Below the pieces are notes generated by a model that was given only the letters and a program-made list of their open reading frames with translations, was not told the DNA's origin and ran no database searches. Shown here in pieces: positions 22,126 through 34,700 of a DNA stretch of 64,000 nt. Location: assembly GCF_036785885.1 (NCBI RefSeq), contig NC_092320.1, positions 20,027,557 through 20,091,556 of the forward strand, given 5' to 3'. Positions within the stretch are counted from its first letter, which is position 1, and each line of letters begins with the position of its first letter. The position numbers and the translations under genes were made by a program. The DNA comes from Coffea arabica (lineage: Eukaryota > Streptophyta > Magnoliopsida > Gentianales > Rubiaceae).

Positions 22126-24160
22126 GTAAGTGAGTGATTTCTTCTACATCTCTTTGCCCAGTTTTCTCTGTCAAAATGATCTTTTTTTTTAATCTTTTTT
22201 CTTTATGGGAATATATCAGTTCAAAAATTTTTTGGATATAACTTTCTTTTGGAGCTAGGCATTGGGTAGCTTGTTTTGATTTTATATTGATTTGTAATCT
22301 GTCTTTCTTGCGATCAGTTATTTTAAGCTACTTGTTATTTGAGATACTGGAGTTTTTTAGTAAAGTTGTGGGGAAATGTTCTGTTGATTGTGTGAGAACC
22401 TTGAAAAAAAAAATAGTAAATAAATATATACTTACATATATTCATACTTGTTGCTTGTACATTTTAGATTTTGAATAAATTTTATTATTGTTGGTTCTTA
22501 GATAAGTATGAAAAAATAAGTTTAAAATCGCAAATAAGTTAATTGTGCAAAATATTAGATTATTTGAATTTTTGCCAAGTTAAGTTAATATTTCTTGATG
22601 TAGAGTGTTTTATTGCTTTAATATTAATTCCTTGAATTTCAATAGCTAATTTTAAGTGTTAATAACGTTAGGTGTTAACAGGAACCTAGAATTAAGACGA
22701 AATCGTTTTAAGTCAAAACTTTTTATAATCACGCTTAGGACGTTGAATCTCAATAGTTTAATTTTTGCGAGACTAGTATGTTAGTAGGCTATCAAATTTT
22801 TTTTAGGGTGAAATCTTGGAATTAGTTTACGAATGAGAGCTTAAGTGGAAGGGCGAACAAGTTGTTAAAAGACCGAAATAGCCTTACTCCATCTCAAAAT
22901 TTACCATGCAGCCATGGAACAATTCGTGAACAAGCTTCCATTCCAAACACTTCCAATTTCTGCCGGTTCCATTCTTCCACTTTTCATTCCAGCACCCACC
23001 ATCACTAATGCCGACTCAGTCCACTTAAAACACTTCATTATATACTCTCCACTGCCACACTCTCTTATACCATTTCCAATCCACCACAACATCACACTTC
23101 CATTTTTTTTCTGCCGCACGCCAAGAGTGAGTGAGAGTTGAGAGAAAGAGCGAGAAACTTGCCTTGCCTTGTTTCATTTCCAGCCGAAGGAGGAGTGGAG
23201 AAAATCTTCCTTGGCCTTGTTCCTTATCCAGCCGAGAACTAGAGAGGAGACTAGAGTAAAACCAGAGTTCCGTGCCTTTTGCAGCCGAAAGAAACCATAA
23301 TTTTCTGCTCCATTTCCAGCCGAGGAGAGAGCAAGAAGGTGAACTGATTTCCAGCTTGAGTTTGGGCAGAAAAATAAGGTAAAATGGCTAGAAACCACAA
23401 CCTTTCTATATAGCTTAGTGGATTATGATGCATATATAGTTTGAGGCTAGATTGAGGTGGAACCAGGTGGTAGAAATTTGTTTCATCGCTGGAAATTTTT
23501 ACCCGGTGGAAATTTGAACTAATTTAGAGTAAAGGCTGTTTCTTTCGATTTTCTTCCTCAAACAAGGATAAAAATACTTGAACTCCTGAAATATGTCTAG
23601 TACACTCGTTATTTGGTGTTGCATGTGAATTTTATGGCCAGAAATTCGGTTGTATGGCTGGAAATTTTTATTGGAAGTTGTTTGACTGCTAAACCAATTT
23701 TCCAACTTAGCCGATGGAATTTTTTTTGGGAGTTGTATAGATGTTTTGGTGTGAAATTGCTGGAAATTGGATTTGGAGGCTGGCCGAATTAATTGAGGTT
23801 TTTGGGTGAGGTTATTTTTTGGAATTGTGTGTTACTTGTTTTGGTTTTGGTTGGATGGATTATGAGCTATATATTTGGTGTTTCAAGCAAATAAAAGATG
23901 GAGATTTAATGGATGTCTTGAATTGGCAATTGCTGGATTTTTCTTGATTGTCGAAACAAGAAAAGAAAATCTGAGTTCCTAAGTGTATTTGTGAGTAAGC
24001 TAACCGTGACTTTCTTTTATGTTTGAGTGAAATTTCTAGTTGACTTGTTGTAAGAAATATTTGTTTGATGCCAAGAGCTAATGATTGATGAAGCTCTTGG
24101 CCATTTGAGTAATTTTTGCAAGAGTTTAATTTTTGGTGAATTCGTTCAATTAGTTGGCTG
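22126..24160. other. Intergenic; unassigned GC-poor sequence
   Basis: No gene recognised. 23150-23760 has repeated 'CCAGCCGA' and 'GCTGGAAATT' motifs that look like transposon-derived leader sequence, but I cannot name an element. Confidence 0.4.
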
Positions 24161-24164
24161 AAAT

Positions 24165-24427
24165 GTACTTGGAAGGTCCAAGAATTGTGGTTTGGATCTC
24201 AAATACATCTTCTACATCTTGCATGGATCCTTCCCTAGAAAATGCATCAATCAGAATACAATGAGTAAAATGGCTTGGAGCAATACTAAAATGACTCATC
24301 TGATTCAGTAGCATTTTGACATCTTTTAATTTGCCCAATTTTCAAAGGCCATGAATCAAACAGTTATAGGTGACAACACACGGGAGAACACTCTTTTCGA
24401 TCATCACATGCAAAAGGGCGGGAGCTT
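24165..24427 (-). pseudogene. PPR gene fragment C (distal part of the broken PPR gene)
   Basis: Minus-strand reading gives PALLHVMIEKSVLPCVVTYN, CLIHGL, a TGA stop, then KLGKLKDVKMLLNQMSHFSI, ILIDAFSREG and DVEDVFE: consecutive ~35-residue PPR motifs of the P-class/Rf-like type. It continues fragment A at 31407-31749, whose last readable block is CKDKMIDQAPTLLH; A and C share a 21-bp overlap (24407-24427 = 31407-31427). Everything between is inserted DNA. No plausible coding continues past about 24160. Confidence 0.8.
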
Positions 24428-24804
24428 TTCTGACTCGTTCAATGTACAATGTTTAAGGTCATCTAAAGCAACCGATGTCAGGAGGCGTCTACGGCAGCAC
24501 CGTGGCAGTCTTGGAAGGAGAAAAAGTGAAAAACTATCTATGAGGATATTGGTAAGTTAAATTATCCTGTCAAGTTTGGATTTGGTGAGATGGATTTGGC
24601 CCACGCTAAGCCAGTCCAAACGATGAAGAATGTTGCTTCAGTGGGCCAAACAAGCCCTATTCATTTAATAGTGTATACAAGTGATGATATTACTTGTATG
24701 GGAGGCTAATATGGACGATGGGCTTTTGATGATGCAGGTTGATCACTCAATTGTGGAGAGCTTTGGGCAAGGTGGAAGGACATGCATTACATCACGGGTA
24801 TATC
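24428..24804 (+). pseudogene. Acid invertase (GH32) gene fragment, 5' portion before the hAT insertion
   Basis: Coding pieces read SSKATDV, then (frame changed) YGSTVAVLEGEKV, then LSMRIL up to a GTAAG donor at 24552. After an intron (24552-24737) [20 protein letters not shown] follows. This is the C-terminal beta-sandwich end of plant acid invertases, with the intron in the expected place before VDHSIVESF. The order, including the intron, shows that genomic DNA, not a spliced mRNA, was moved. Internal frameshifts and absence of the catalytic N-terminal domain make it non-functional. The reading continues at 31329 after the hAT element. Confidence 0.8.
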
Positions 24805-25365
24805 CAGGGTTCGCCAACTCGGCCGAGTCCGTTACGACTCGCCCAAGTCATAACCGGAACGGCACCTGCCGTTTCGATACCGATACCCGAAACGCCGATT
24901 ACACCATATCCGATTTGAATCGCTCCGAATCAGCTGATATCCTCCAAATTAGCACAGTGTAGCAAGATAACAGCCAAATTCTCAGATTCGACTCGGATAT
25001 GTACCGGCAAACAAGTTTAAATAGCAACTGGGAAGCCAAAACCAAACAAAAAAGGAACCGACACCAAAGGACACAAAAGGCATCACACCACAGCTACCTA
25101 CGGCTGTTGCAGAGCCTTTTACAAAACCAAACAAAACTAAAATTACCAAAGTGGTCCATAAGGTTGTTGCAGTCTTTTCCCATGCTTTATGTTTCATTTT
25201 TCAGCCACAAAGACAAGCTTTAGGGAAAAGTGGGGATAAAGAGAACCATACCAGCAATTCCTCCGTAATCCATCACTAGTTTTTGAGCTTCACTCCAGAA
25301 TAAAAGTGATGGCCGGTTGGAGAAACAAGCCATTCGGTTCTTCAATTTCTTCATCGTCCAGCTGC

Positions 25366-25435
25366 GATTCATATCTGTTGACGGCCGGCTCACATCTGTC
25401 ATCGTCCGGCTCACATCTGTTGACGGCCAGCTCAA
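25366..25435. repeat. Short imperfect repeats in the hAT 5' region
   Basis: TCACATCTGTTGACGGCC-type units occur three times in a row, alternating with TCACATCTGTCATCGTCC. The repeats may be subterminal motifs of the element. Confidence 0.5.
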
Positions 25436-26116
25436 ATTTCCATTGGTGTATTTTGTTCAATGAGCCGGCTCTTCAATTATAGAAAGGGAAAGCAAAAGAA
25501 AGAGTAAAGGTGACGGAGGTGAAAAAGTGGGAAACAGAAATTAGGAAAAAAAATGAAGGGAAGAGTCAGAGGAAGATATGGCTAAAACAGAAGGGAAAAC
25601 TCCAGTGAGGTGTGGCTGCACTAAACAGAAGATGGGCTTTTGTACCGAAGCCAGCCATAGGGAAAAAATTGAAGGAAAAATTAGAAGCACGTAAAGTCCA
25701 GCTTTGGCCCAAGTAATTAAGAGATCAGGCTCCTAATCTTAAACCCAAGCATCAGTCAAAAGGTCCGCATCTTCTTTCAAAATAACTTATCAATTTTAAT
25801 TTTTTTTTAATTTAGCATTCAGATATGACATTTAGGTATTTGTAAATTTAAGTAATGCTTTTTGACATTTTTTACATATTATTAAGTATATGATTAATTT
25901 GTATTAGTAGTCTCTTATCTAAATTTTAGTTAGAAAATATGTAGTGATTATTTGGATACATTTTAATGATCATAAATGTAATTTATTTATTTTCATGTAT
26001 CTCAATTATGTTGGTTAAAATGATTTTAGGTAAATTAATTAGAAAAAGTAAAAAAAAAAAAGAGTTTGTTGCAGTTAGTTAAACAAAAAATTGAATTGGG
26101 CAAATCGTCAAAGTAT

Positions 26117-26891
26117 AAATTACCTGGCATAATTAAGCTTGATTAGAAAAAATTTAATATATTTAGATAATAAAAAATTTTTATTATTATCGAAATAATG
26201 CAAATTACCTTGCATAATTAAACTTGATTAGAAAAAATTTAATATATTTAGATAATAAAAAAATAATTTTATTATTATCTAAATAATGCATATTACCTTG
26301 CATAATTAAACTTGATTAGAAAAAATTTAATATATTTAGATAATAAAAAAATTTATTATTATCTAAATAATGCATATTGATTTGCATAATTAAACTTGAT
26401 TAGAAAAAATTTAATATATTTAGATAATTTTCAAATAATTTTATTATTATCTAAATAATGCATCATACCATGCATAATTAAACTTGACTAGAAAAAATTT
26501 AATATATTTAGATAATATAAAATAATTTTATTATTATCTAAAAATGCATATTACCTTGCATAATTAAACTTGATTAGAAAAAATTTAATATACTTAGATA
26601 ATTTTCAAATAATTTTATTATTATCTAAATAATGCATCATACCGTGCATAATTAAACTTGACTAGAAAAAATTTAATATATTTAGATAATATAAACTAAT
26701 TTTATTATTATCTAAAAATGCATATTACCTTGCATAATTAAACTTGATTAGAAAAAATTTAATATATTTAGATAATAAATTTTTTTATTATTATCTAAAA
26801 ATGCATATTACCTTGCATAATTAAACTTGATTAGAAAAAATTTAATATATTTAGATAATAAAAAATAATTTTATTATCATCTAAATAATGC
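26117..26891. repeat. Nine-copy tandem array (83-88 bp units) upstream of the hAT transposase
   Basis: Units start at 26117, 26202, 26290, 26374, 26462, 26548, 26636, 26722 and 26805. The invariant core is GCATAATTAAACTTGAYTAG followed by AAAAAATTTAATATATTTAG. Each unit ends in an inverted repeat (TTTAGATAAT ... ATTATTATCTAAA) able to form a hairpin. Units 5 and 7 share private variants (ATCATACC.TGCAT, GACTAG, GATAATATAAA), as do units 4 and 6 (GATAATTTTCAAATAATTTT). Thus 26374-26547 and 26548-26721 form a 174-bp higher-order duplication. The array ends 60 bp before the transposase ATG. Confidence 0.95.
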
Positions 26892-26950
26892 ATATTGATA
26901 TGTTTAACATCACATCTACAATTATTTAATTAATGTAGGGACAGTATAAA

Positions 26951-29900
26951 ATGGCTCGAAATCAAGACATTGGTTGGGATTATGCTACTCCAGTTGGTAA
27001 TGACAGAAAGGTTGCAAAGTGTAATTATTGTAGTAAAATTATACACGGAGGAATTACAAGAATGAAACAACATATTGGATATGTAGCAGGACAAGTAGAG
27101 GCATGTCCGGCAGCTCCAAGAGATGTAACAGAGCTTTTAAAGAAACACTTGAAAGAAGGTAAGAATGCAAGAGCTGCAACACAAAAGAAAAAAGAATCAT
27201 TGCTTTTGTCCATCAATCTACTAAATGAAAATGAGGATGATGAAGATGAAGATGAAGATGATAATATTTTCGAGCTTAATGAAGAAGAAATGGAAGTTTT
27301 GGAAAGAAAGCAATATAAGTGAGCTATGGAAGAAAGTAGATACATGAGATTTATGGAAGAGCAACGTAGGCATTCTATATCTGGAGGTCAGCCAACTATG
27401 GATTTTACATCTGGTATGTATGTAGAAATATCTAAGAATTAATATAACATTTTTAGATTACAAGACTTATTTAATAAAAAATTATAATCTTTTACGTGCT
27501 ATATTGCAGGGAGTACCAGTTTAAGTATACCGAATCTATTGTCCTTTAGAAATAAAAGAGCTTTGTCACAGAGTTTTAAACTCAAGGAAGGAGTTTTGGG
27601 GCCAAAAGGAGTTGATCCATACATGTTTCCCTCCAAAAATAAGTTAATAAAAAGTTTGTTTTCCAAAGAAAATACCAAAAAAGTTGGTAAGGCAGTTGCA
27701 AAATTTTTTCATTTTAATGCCATACCATTTCATGCGACTGATAGTGGTCCTTATTATCAATCGATGATTGACACAATTGCTAGTGATGGAACTGGAATTA
27801 AAGGGCCAATAGGTAAACAAATTGGAGGTGAATATTTGAATAAGGAGATGACAGATGTTGACCAATACATTAGTTCCCTTAAACATAAATGGAAAACATA
27901 TGGGTGCACAATCATGTGTGATGGCTGGAGTACTCGGACAAAGCATCCAATCATTAATTTCATGGTATACTGTGATAGAGACATGATATACCACAGCTCT
28001 ATTGATTGTACAAACAAGGTAAAGACCGCAAACTTTGTCTTATCTTTAATGGATAAAGTTGTGGATTCCATTGGAGAACAAAATATTGTACAAATTGTCA
28101 CTGATAGCGAATCTAGCATGAAGGCAGCCGGAGAGCAACTGATGAAGAAAAGGAAGCATTTCTTTTGGTCACCATGTGCTGCACATTGCATTGATTTGAT
28201 GCTAGAAGACATTGGTCAGATGAAGTCAATAAAGGATGCTATCAAACAAGGTAAGAGAATTACCAATTTTATATACAATAGTGACAAAGTGGTCAATCTA
28301 ATGAAGACATATACAAATCATAGAGAGTTATTGCGACCCGGCATAACAAGATTTGCTACCGAGTTCATTGCAATGAAAAGTCTTCTTCGTCATTCCACCG
28401 AAGTGAAACGAATGTGTACTTCAAATGAGTGGCAGGAGTATAATAGCAGTTCTAAAAGAAAGGAAGAAGCTACTGAAGTGTCTGACTTGATTTTGTCAGA
28501 AAGATTTTGGAAAAAGGTACGACAGGTATGTGCAATCATGGAACCGCTAGTGAAAGTTTTAAAAGTGATTGATTAGGATAAAAAACCCACACTACCCATT
28601 ATATATGAGGCAATGGATAGGGCTAAAATGACAATCCAAAATGCAGTGAAAGACTATGAAAAGTATTGAGATATCATTGATAACAGATGGTATAGGCAGT
28701 TACATCGAAACTTGCATGCAGCAGGTAATAAGCATTTGACAGTTATAAATAAATATTTCTTTTAAACAAATTATTTTGTGTTAAAAATTTACTCACTTAA
28801 TTTTTTTATGTCCTTGGCCCAGCCTATTTCTTAAATCCCGCTCTTCAATATTCCGGCACTTGTGAATTTAACACGTCTGAAGTTAGAAGGGGATTGAAAG
28901 AAGTAATCAAAAGGCTTGAACCAAATTTAGAAGTGCAAGCAAAAGCAATGAACGAGGTATAAAAAATAGCTATTGTTTATTAACTTGCATTACTATATAA
29001 ATTTAAGAAAATTATTAATATTCTAACTCTGTAATATTCTTAGATAAACACATTCGTGAACAAAATTGGAGAGTTTGGAAGTGCACTTGCAATTAAGGCA
29101 GTAGCTGCATCTTTACCAGGTTCATAACTACGATTTTGTTTTTTAAATTATATTATGTATTAGTATGTTATTTTAATGATACTTATTATATATGCATAAC
29201 TAAAATTGTATTTTTTTTACGTTATATGTTTTTAATAGCTGAATGGTGGAATATGCACCGTGAAGAAGCTCCTAATTTAAGAAATATTGCAATTAAAGTT
29301 CTAAGTCAAACTTGTACATCATTTGGCTGTGAAAGAAATTGGAGTACATGGTCTTTGATACATACAAAACTTCGAAATCGATTAGCAATTGAAAAGTTGC
29401 ACAAGTTGATATTCGTGCACTACAACATGCGGCTTAGAGTGAAGAATTTGATGTACAAAAATAACACTAATGATTTTTATGATCCAATTGATTTAAATCA
29501 CATTTTTGATGAAAATGATATATTAGATGAGTGGGTCCGAGAAAATGAGCCGTCATTGATTCATGAAAATGATTTGAGTTGGTTGGATAAGGCCATCAGT
29601 GAAAGTGATGGGAGAGAACAAAGTCATGACAGTGATCATGATAATGATATGCCTTTGTTCCAATTCATAACTGGTATGAAAAAGAAACATAAGGAGCGAG
29701 CATCTACGAGCAAAAGCAAGGGTACTGGGAAGAAAAAAGTTATATCAAAATCCATTTCATCTTCCTCTACCTAAAGTTCTAGCAATGAAAAAGATGACAG
29801 CAGTAATGATGATGATGATGGAGGGGCGAACATGAGACATTCTCAACCAAAAAATGTTTATGGTAGTGGTAGTGGTGGTAACTATCATGATAGCCAATAT

Positions 29901-30668
29901 ACTGGTGGCATGTCATGGGGTCAAGGAGATGATAACTATTATGGTACTCAAGACACTGATCATGGATATCGTCCTGGTATAGAAGCACGGCAGCAATATT
30001 TGAGCAAAATAACTAAATTTTCAAGTGAAGGTGACTATTCTTACAACACAAATTCTAGGCGATATTCTGAATTTCATGAGCACATGCAAGATTTGAATAT
30101 AGGTCATTCATATGGAGTCTATGATTCTGGTAAAAGTTTGGGTACTAGGTGGTCAGGACATGAATTTGAGCGATCACTTGCAGGCTCTACTTCTTATTGC
30201 TTTGAATACGGATCATATGGTGGACCTAGCCATCTTCAGAGGTCCACTAGTGTTTCTACTGGATCATATGGTGGACCTAGTCATCTCCAAAGGTCCACTA
30301 GTGTTTCTACTGGTGGATATTATAATCGATCAATTGGAATACATCATGACAAATCTGCATTTGATTCACGTAGCATTGGTTATTATGGACACAATTATGG
30401 TTTATCCAGTAGCACCAATGATAGTTGACACTATCGAGGGTTCAGTTACTACCATAGAGGTGATGAATTTGGATCAAATCCACCACCATTGCCACATTTT
30501 AATCATGGTTCATCTAGTGCGTCATCAAACTTAAGAGATGAACAATATGGTTCATATATTTCTTCCCATTCACATGAAGAAAATCAAATGCAAATGCCAT
30601 ATTCTTACTCTAATCGGTCGGAAGATGAGCATGATTTTGAACCTTCTCGTCATTTTACATGGTACTAA
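26951..30668 (+). pseudogene. hAT transposase (BED finger, DUF659, hAT dimerisation), five nonsense codons
   Basis: Exons 26951-27413, 27510-28724, 28823-28956, 29044-29119 and 29239-30668 join in phase. The BED zinc finger is near residues 24-50 (CNYCSKIIHGGITRMKQHI); an acidic stretch follows. Exon 2 holds DUF659 (CTIMCDGWSTRTKHPIINFM) and SPCAAHCIDLMLEDIG. Exon 5 holds the dimerisation region (FGCERNWSTWSLIHTKLRN) and a long Ser/Gly/Tyr/His-rich tail with a 17-residue tandem repeat. Stops in the otherwise open frame: TGA 27320, TAG 28574, TGA 28667, TAA 29772, TGA 30426. No frameshift is needed to read it, so loss of function came from point changes. It cannot make full-length transposase. 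Confidence 0.88.
30210..30311 (+). repeat. 51-bp in-frame tandem duplication in the transposase tail
   Basis: Two units (30210-30260, 30261-30311) each encode GSYGGPSHLQRSTSVST and differ at only a few silent positions. Confidence 0.95.
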
Positions 30669-31328
30669 TAGGTATGTAAACAAAGTAAAAATGTATTTTT
30701 ATTATATTTGATAGAATTTAAGAGTTGTACATAATTCATTAATTTTAATATTCCAGTGATATTTATTATTTTATATTTTAGGAAATTGAGATCAATCATC
30801 TGGGCACTGCAGTGGATCAATATAGGGTGAAAATGTTTATTGAAAATATGGTGAAAATGCTTACTTCTTTATGTTTTTGCATTTCATAATATTATTTGAT
30901 AGGTATTTGTTTTTTTATTGTATTAAACTAAACACCGCTACTTCCTTTGTGTACCGAGATTTGTATTGTATTATGTAACATATGATAATTTTATTTTTAT
31001 ACATACTTTTTTATCTCATAAAAAATAGAATCAGAACGTACACTTTATTCTAAAATCATTTATTGCTAATGCTATAGGCCTTTATGGCAATGACAGCATT
31101 ATTTTATTTAATCATTAGTACCTATATATGATAATGTAGGTATTTAGTAAATTTAAGTTGATAATTGTGCTTTTTATGGTATTTTCTATTTTTAGGAATT
31201 TTTTCAGATTTTTTGAAAATTTTTATATACTATAATGTGTGTATCACCCGATATTCATCCGATATGCCGCGACGGATGTGGAACAACCGAGACCGCGACG
31301 CGACCAAGATCCGCGACGGCGAACCATG

Positions 31329-31406
31329 GGTATATTCGACAAATGCTGTGTATGAAAATGCACAGCTTTTCTTGTTCAATAATGCCACTGATGGAAAAGG
31401 GTATCT
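31329..31406 (+). pseudogene. Acid invertase fragment, 3' portion after the hAT insertion
   Basis: It continues the invertase reading frame: after the duplicated target site, VY is followed by STNAVYENAQLFLFNNAT. This matches the 'RVYPTKAIYGAARLFLFNNAT' type ending of plant acid invertases. The remaining C-terminus is missing and PPR-derived sequence resumes at 31407. Confidence 0.8.
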
Positions 31407-31749
31407 CATGCAAAAGGGTAGGAGCTTGATCAATCATTTTATCTTTGCACAGGCTGTCAATAATAGTGGTGTATATGATGGCATTGGGTTTAACATTCGT
31501 ATTTCGACCATTTTCCATTATCCTAAGGAATTTAATTGCAGTGCTAGTGTTTCCCGCCTTAGAAAGCCCATGGATTACACTTCCACGGATGACCACATTG
31601 ATTTTGCAAAGTTTTTCATATATCATTTTTTTGAACAATTCTTGGGCCTGCAAAACCATATTTTGTCGAAGAAGCCCCTTGAGTAAAGTGCCAAATGTGG
31701 TAGCATAGGGTTAAAAACCAAGCTTCAAGAGGGCACCCAATAGAGAAAA
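31407..31749 (-). pseudogene. PPR gene fragment A (middle part)
   Basis: Minus-strand reading: LLGALLKLGF, TAA, PYATTFGTLLKGLLRQNMVL, then VIHGLSKAGNTSTAIKFLRI, NAIIYTTIIDSLCKDKMIDQ and APTLLH. These are P-class PPR motifs in series, with one in-frame stop near 31710. It joins fragment B on its 5' side across the split MITE and fragment C on its 3' side across the invertase/hAT insertion. Confidence 0.85.
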
Positions 31750-31751
31750 AG

Positions 31752-34700
31752 TAAATCTTATGTATACTGATGGTGTATATACTATCACCGTTTAATTTAT
31801 AATATGTGTGCAAAAGTTGAATTTCATATTCAAATTTTGCATAATTATCATTCATCCAATACCGACTGTGACGCCCCCACTTCTCCCAAGGGCAAACCCG
31901 AGGGTATTGGCGGGACGCCTGCCCAACTCGCGCTAGGACTCGAAGTCAAAAGCAAATAAAGGCTAAAAGTACCAAAAGAGTACTATTCACATTATATACA
32001 TCAGCAAAAGAGTTCTATTTACATCCCTAAAAGTAACTACCCATACCATTACATCCTTATGATTATAACCAAAATCAAAGAGTAGACCCTAAGAAGGGTC
32101 CTTACACGGATCACTATAAAAGGGAAAAACATATTAACTATTCGGTTATTACAAACAAAACCCAACTATACTAGTGATGGTGCCAAAATTTCCCCGCGTC
32201 GGCCCCTGCTAAGGAAAACAAAAGAAAAGAGATAAGCTATAAGCTTAGTGACTAACCAGGGGTAAAAATATAATTTTTACATGTTAACATTTGTGCAGTG
32301 AGAGCAAAGCAAAAGCAGAAGAGTAACACCACATGGTAAGGATACGGGTGGCTCCAAAACCAATTCATTTGTCGAGGTTGATCACTGGTTGACCCTTGAG
32401 ATCCTGAGCCACACAGCTCGCTTCTCTTAAAGGGTCCCACATAGAGAGACCATGAGCCTCAGTTCAAGTCACGAGCAATAAATGCTCTAAAATATTTTTC
32501 AAGCAATAAATGCTCTGGTTCAAGCAATAAATGCTCCATAACAAATCACAAAAACATATTTCACAGGTATCAATAGCAACTAATGGGGTTTAGGTCGAGT
32601 GTGATAAAGTACACTCTCGCCTAAGTGCCCATTTTCATAGTAAACTCATATTAATATTGAGTTACACAGAAACCCTGATTACTCATCTAAAGAGCAAGTA
32701 TAACGAGAAAAAGTACGAAAATGAATTCAAGTCGTCAGTTAGTGGGCCCCACCGGCTCCGTCTAGCCCGTCACCGCCTGTAGCAGAAGGCTGAGCCATAT
32801 TATCACACAAACAACTACTAAAGTGCATAAATTAAGCAAAACGGCAAAATTAGCACATGCATGTGCGGAATCGGCAAACGGAAATGGAAACGGCCGACAA
32901 ACGGAAATGGGCATAGTTACTGTCCCAGACTGATTTGACCATAAGTTGGGCTAGGAATATTGGATTAAAGTTTATGAGATACCGTCTTGAAGATAAAAGA
33001 AAAGGCTACAACTTTTATGAAAACACCTAAATCCGGATCTGAACAGAAATAGGTCGAAAGTATGGAAAACAGTGTCAGAAGTTTGCACTTTAAGGTGACG
33101 GACAGGGTATGTTTGCCGGACCATAACTCACAGCTCGCAAATCCGAATCAAGAAATTCTAAAGGAGTTAGAAAGCTATGTCATAATGCTAAAACTTTTAT
33201 GTTTTGGCCAAAACCTGAATCAATACAGAGCAGGGTGAAAAATGGGTCCAAAGTTCCTGTCAGAACTGTCCAAATTCAAAGGCATTTCTGACAACCGATC
33301 TTGTTTTGGTTATAACTGGAGCTAAGGAACTCAGATTTGGACGCACTTTATACCGTTTTGAAGCTAAAACCAAGATCTACATTTCTTATGAAAGGGTCAA
33401 CACCCAGTTCGCATGTTATCTAGGTGAACCGAGCATGGTCAGAGGCTAAATCCAAAAACGTAACACAATCCAGTGTTCAAAACAAGTGCAAGTGTTTTGG
33501 CTATAACTAGGGCTACACTAATCCGTTTAATATGAAATTTTGCAGGAATAACAAGGACTTAAGAAACTACAACTTTCATGTTTTGGTTAAATGCTAGTTC
33601 AGTATGTATCAAGGTGAAAAGACATGATCAGATTGGTGCACTGTCAAAACTGTTCACTGACTTTAATCCTATGGCAGTCAGCGTAATTCCGTCTTTTCAT
33701 AGGTTATATTGCTCCGATTGAGCTGAAATTTTGCAGGCAACTATAAAACATCATTTCTTACAACTTTCATGTTTTGTGCTAAGGCCAATTCGGCCTGTAA
33801 CTGGGTGGAACAGATTCGGGCAGAACAGGGTTAATCACAACCCTCAACTGTAATTTTCCGCACTAGCCAGAAATTTTCCGTAGCCGATCATATCCAACAT
33901 ATATTAGCTTCATTTTATACCATAATAAACTATCAATCCATAACTAAACCATGATTATCATATAAAACAGAAAAATAGCAATAATAAATCAAAATTCATC
34001 AAAACTTCACCTCCAACCATAAACACACCATAATCACACCACACGTTATCATATCTAGCCACTAAAGCCACTAATTTAACATTATCAAAGCTAAAGGGAA
34101 ATGTTCTTAACAACTCACCTTGTAACCTCAAGAAAAGAAGCACCTTAGCACCTCCTCTTTCCAAACTACTCCACCACCTTCCACAATCCTACCTAGCTAA
34201 GGAGTTTTATGGAGTGATTTCAAGTTTGGATGGTTGAATCACAAGATTTGTGCAAGAAATGGATGAAGTAGTTGAAGCCTTCTCTCTCTCTCTCTCTCTC
34301 TCTCTAGTTTTTGATTTGGTTTATGTCTTGTGTTCTCTTGGATGTTCTAGAATTAATACTTAGTCAAGACCATTAGTAGATATTTTCCACCAACCAATCA
34401 CATAAAAGATGATTATTCACTTCCTAGTCCTTGCAACTTCCTTTTTGTTTTCTCACACTCTTGCCCACAAATGTTTGGAACTCTTGCACTTAACTCCATA
34501 GGATACAACTTATTTTAATTCAAAATATTTTGTCACACTTAATCATTTCACTAATCACCTTATTAACTTAATCACCCATCCTTAATTATTCCTTATTCCA
34601 TATAAAAGCAACTAAACCACAATATTTTTTTTTACATTAACTAGATTAAGGGTTTTAAACCCAACTTAAGGTTGTTCAATTAGCAAAACACTAGGAAATT

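Larger units (their letters stand above)
24805..31328 (+). mobile_element. 6.5-kb hAT transposon (first hAT element)
   Basis: The left end starts CAGGGTTCGCC and the right end, inverted, starts CATGGTTCGCC (11-bp TIR, one mismatch). The 8-bp target duplication is GGTATATC at 24797-24804 and GGTATATT at 31329-31336. Subterminal regions on both sides are CG-rich (CCGAGTCCGTTACGACTCGC on the left; CCGCGACGCGACCAAGATCC on the right), unlike the AT-rich interior. Inside are a nine-copy tandem array and a BED/DUF659 transposase gene. It sits in the last exon of the invertase fragment. Confidence 0.9.

Noticed and set aside
24681..24962. Single frame of 93 codons
   Set aside because: Chimeric: it starts in the invertase intron/exon and runs across the hAT left border into transposon TIR sequence.
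26117..26891. CRISPR-like array (regular ~86-bp period)
   Set aside because: Units are contiguous with no unique spacers, the DNA is plant nuclear, and the array lies within a hAT transposon. It is a tandem satellite-type repeat.
29832..30428. Separate Gly/Tyr/Ser-rich protein downstream of the transposase
   Set aside because: Same reading frame as transposase exon 5, separated only by a nonsense codon; it is the transposase C-terminal tail.
24407..31427. LINE retrotransposition as the vehicle for the invertase piece, based on the 21-bp flanking repeats
   Set aside because: No poly(A) tract at either border and the intron is retained. Duplication length alone is not enough, so the mechanism is left open.
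31165..31686. Plus-strand frame of 173 codons
   Set aside because: Crosses the hAT right end and invertase fragment and then runs antisense through PPR fragment A; only the short STNAVYENAQLFLFNNAT part is meaningful.
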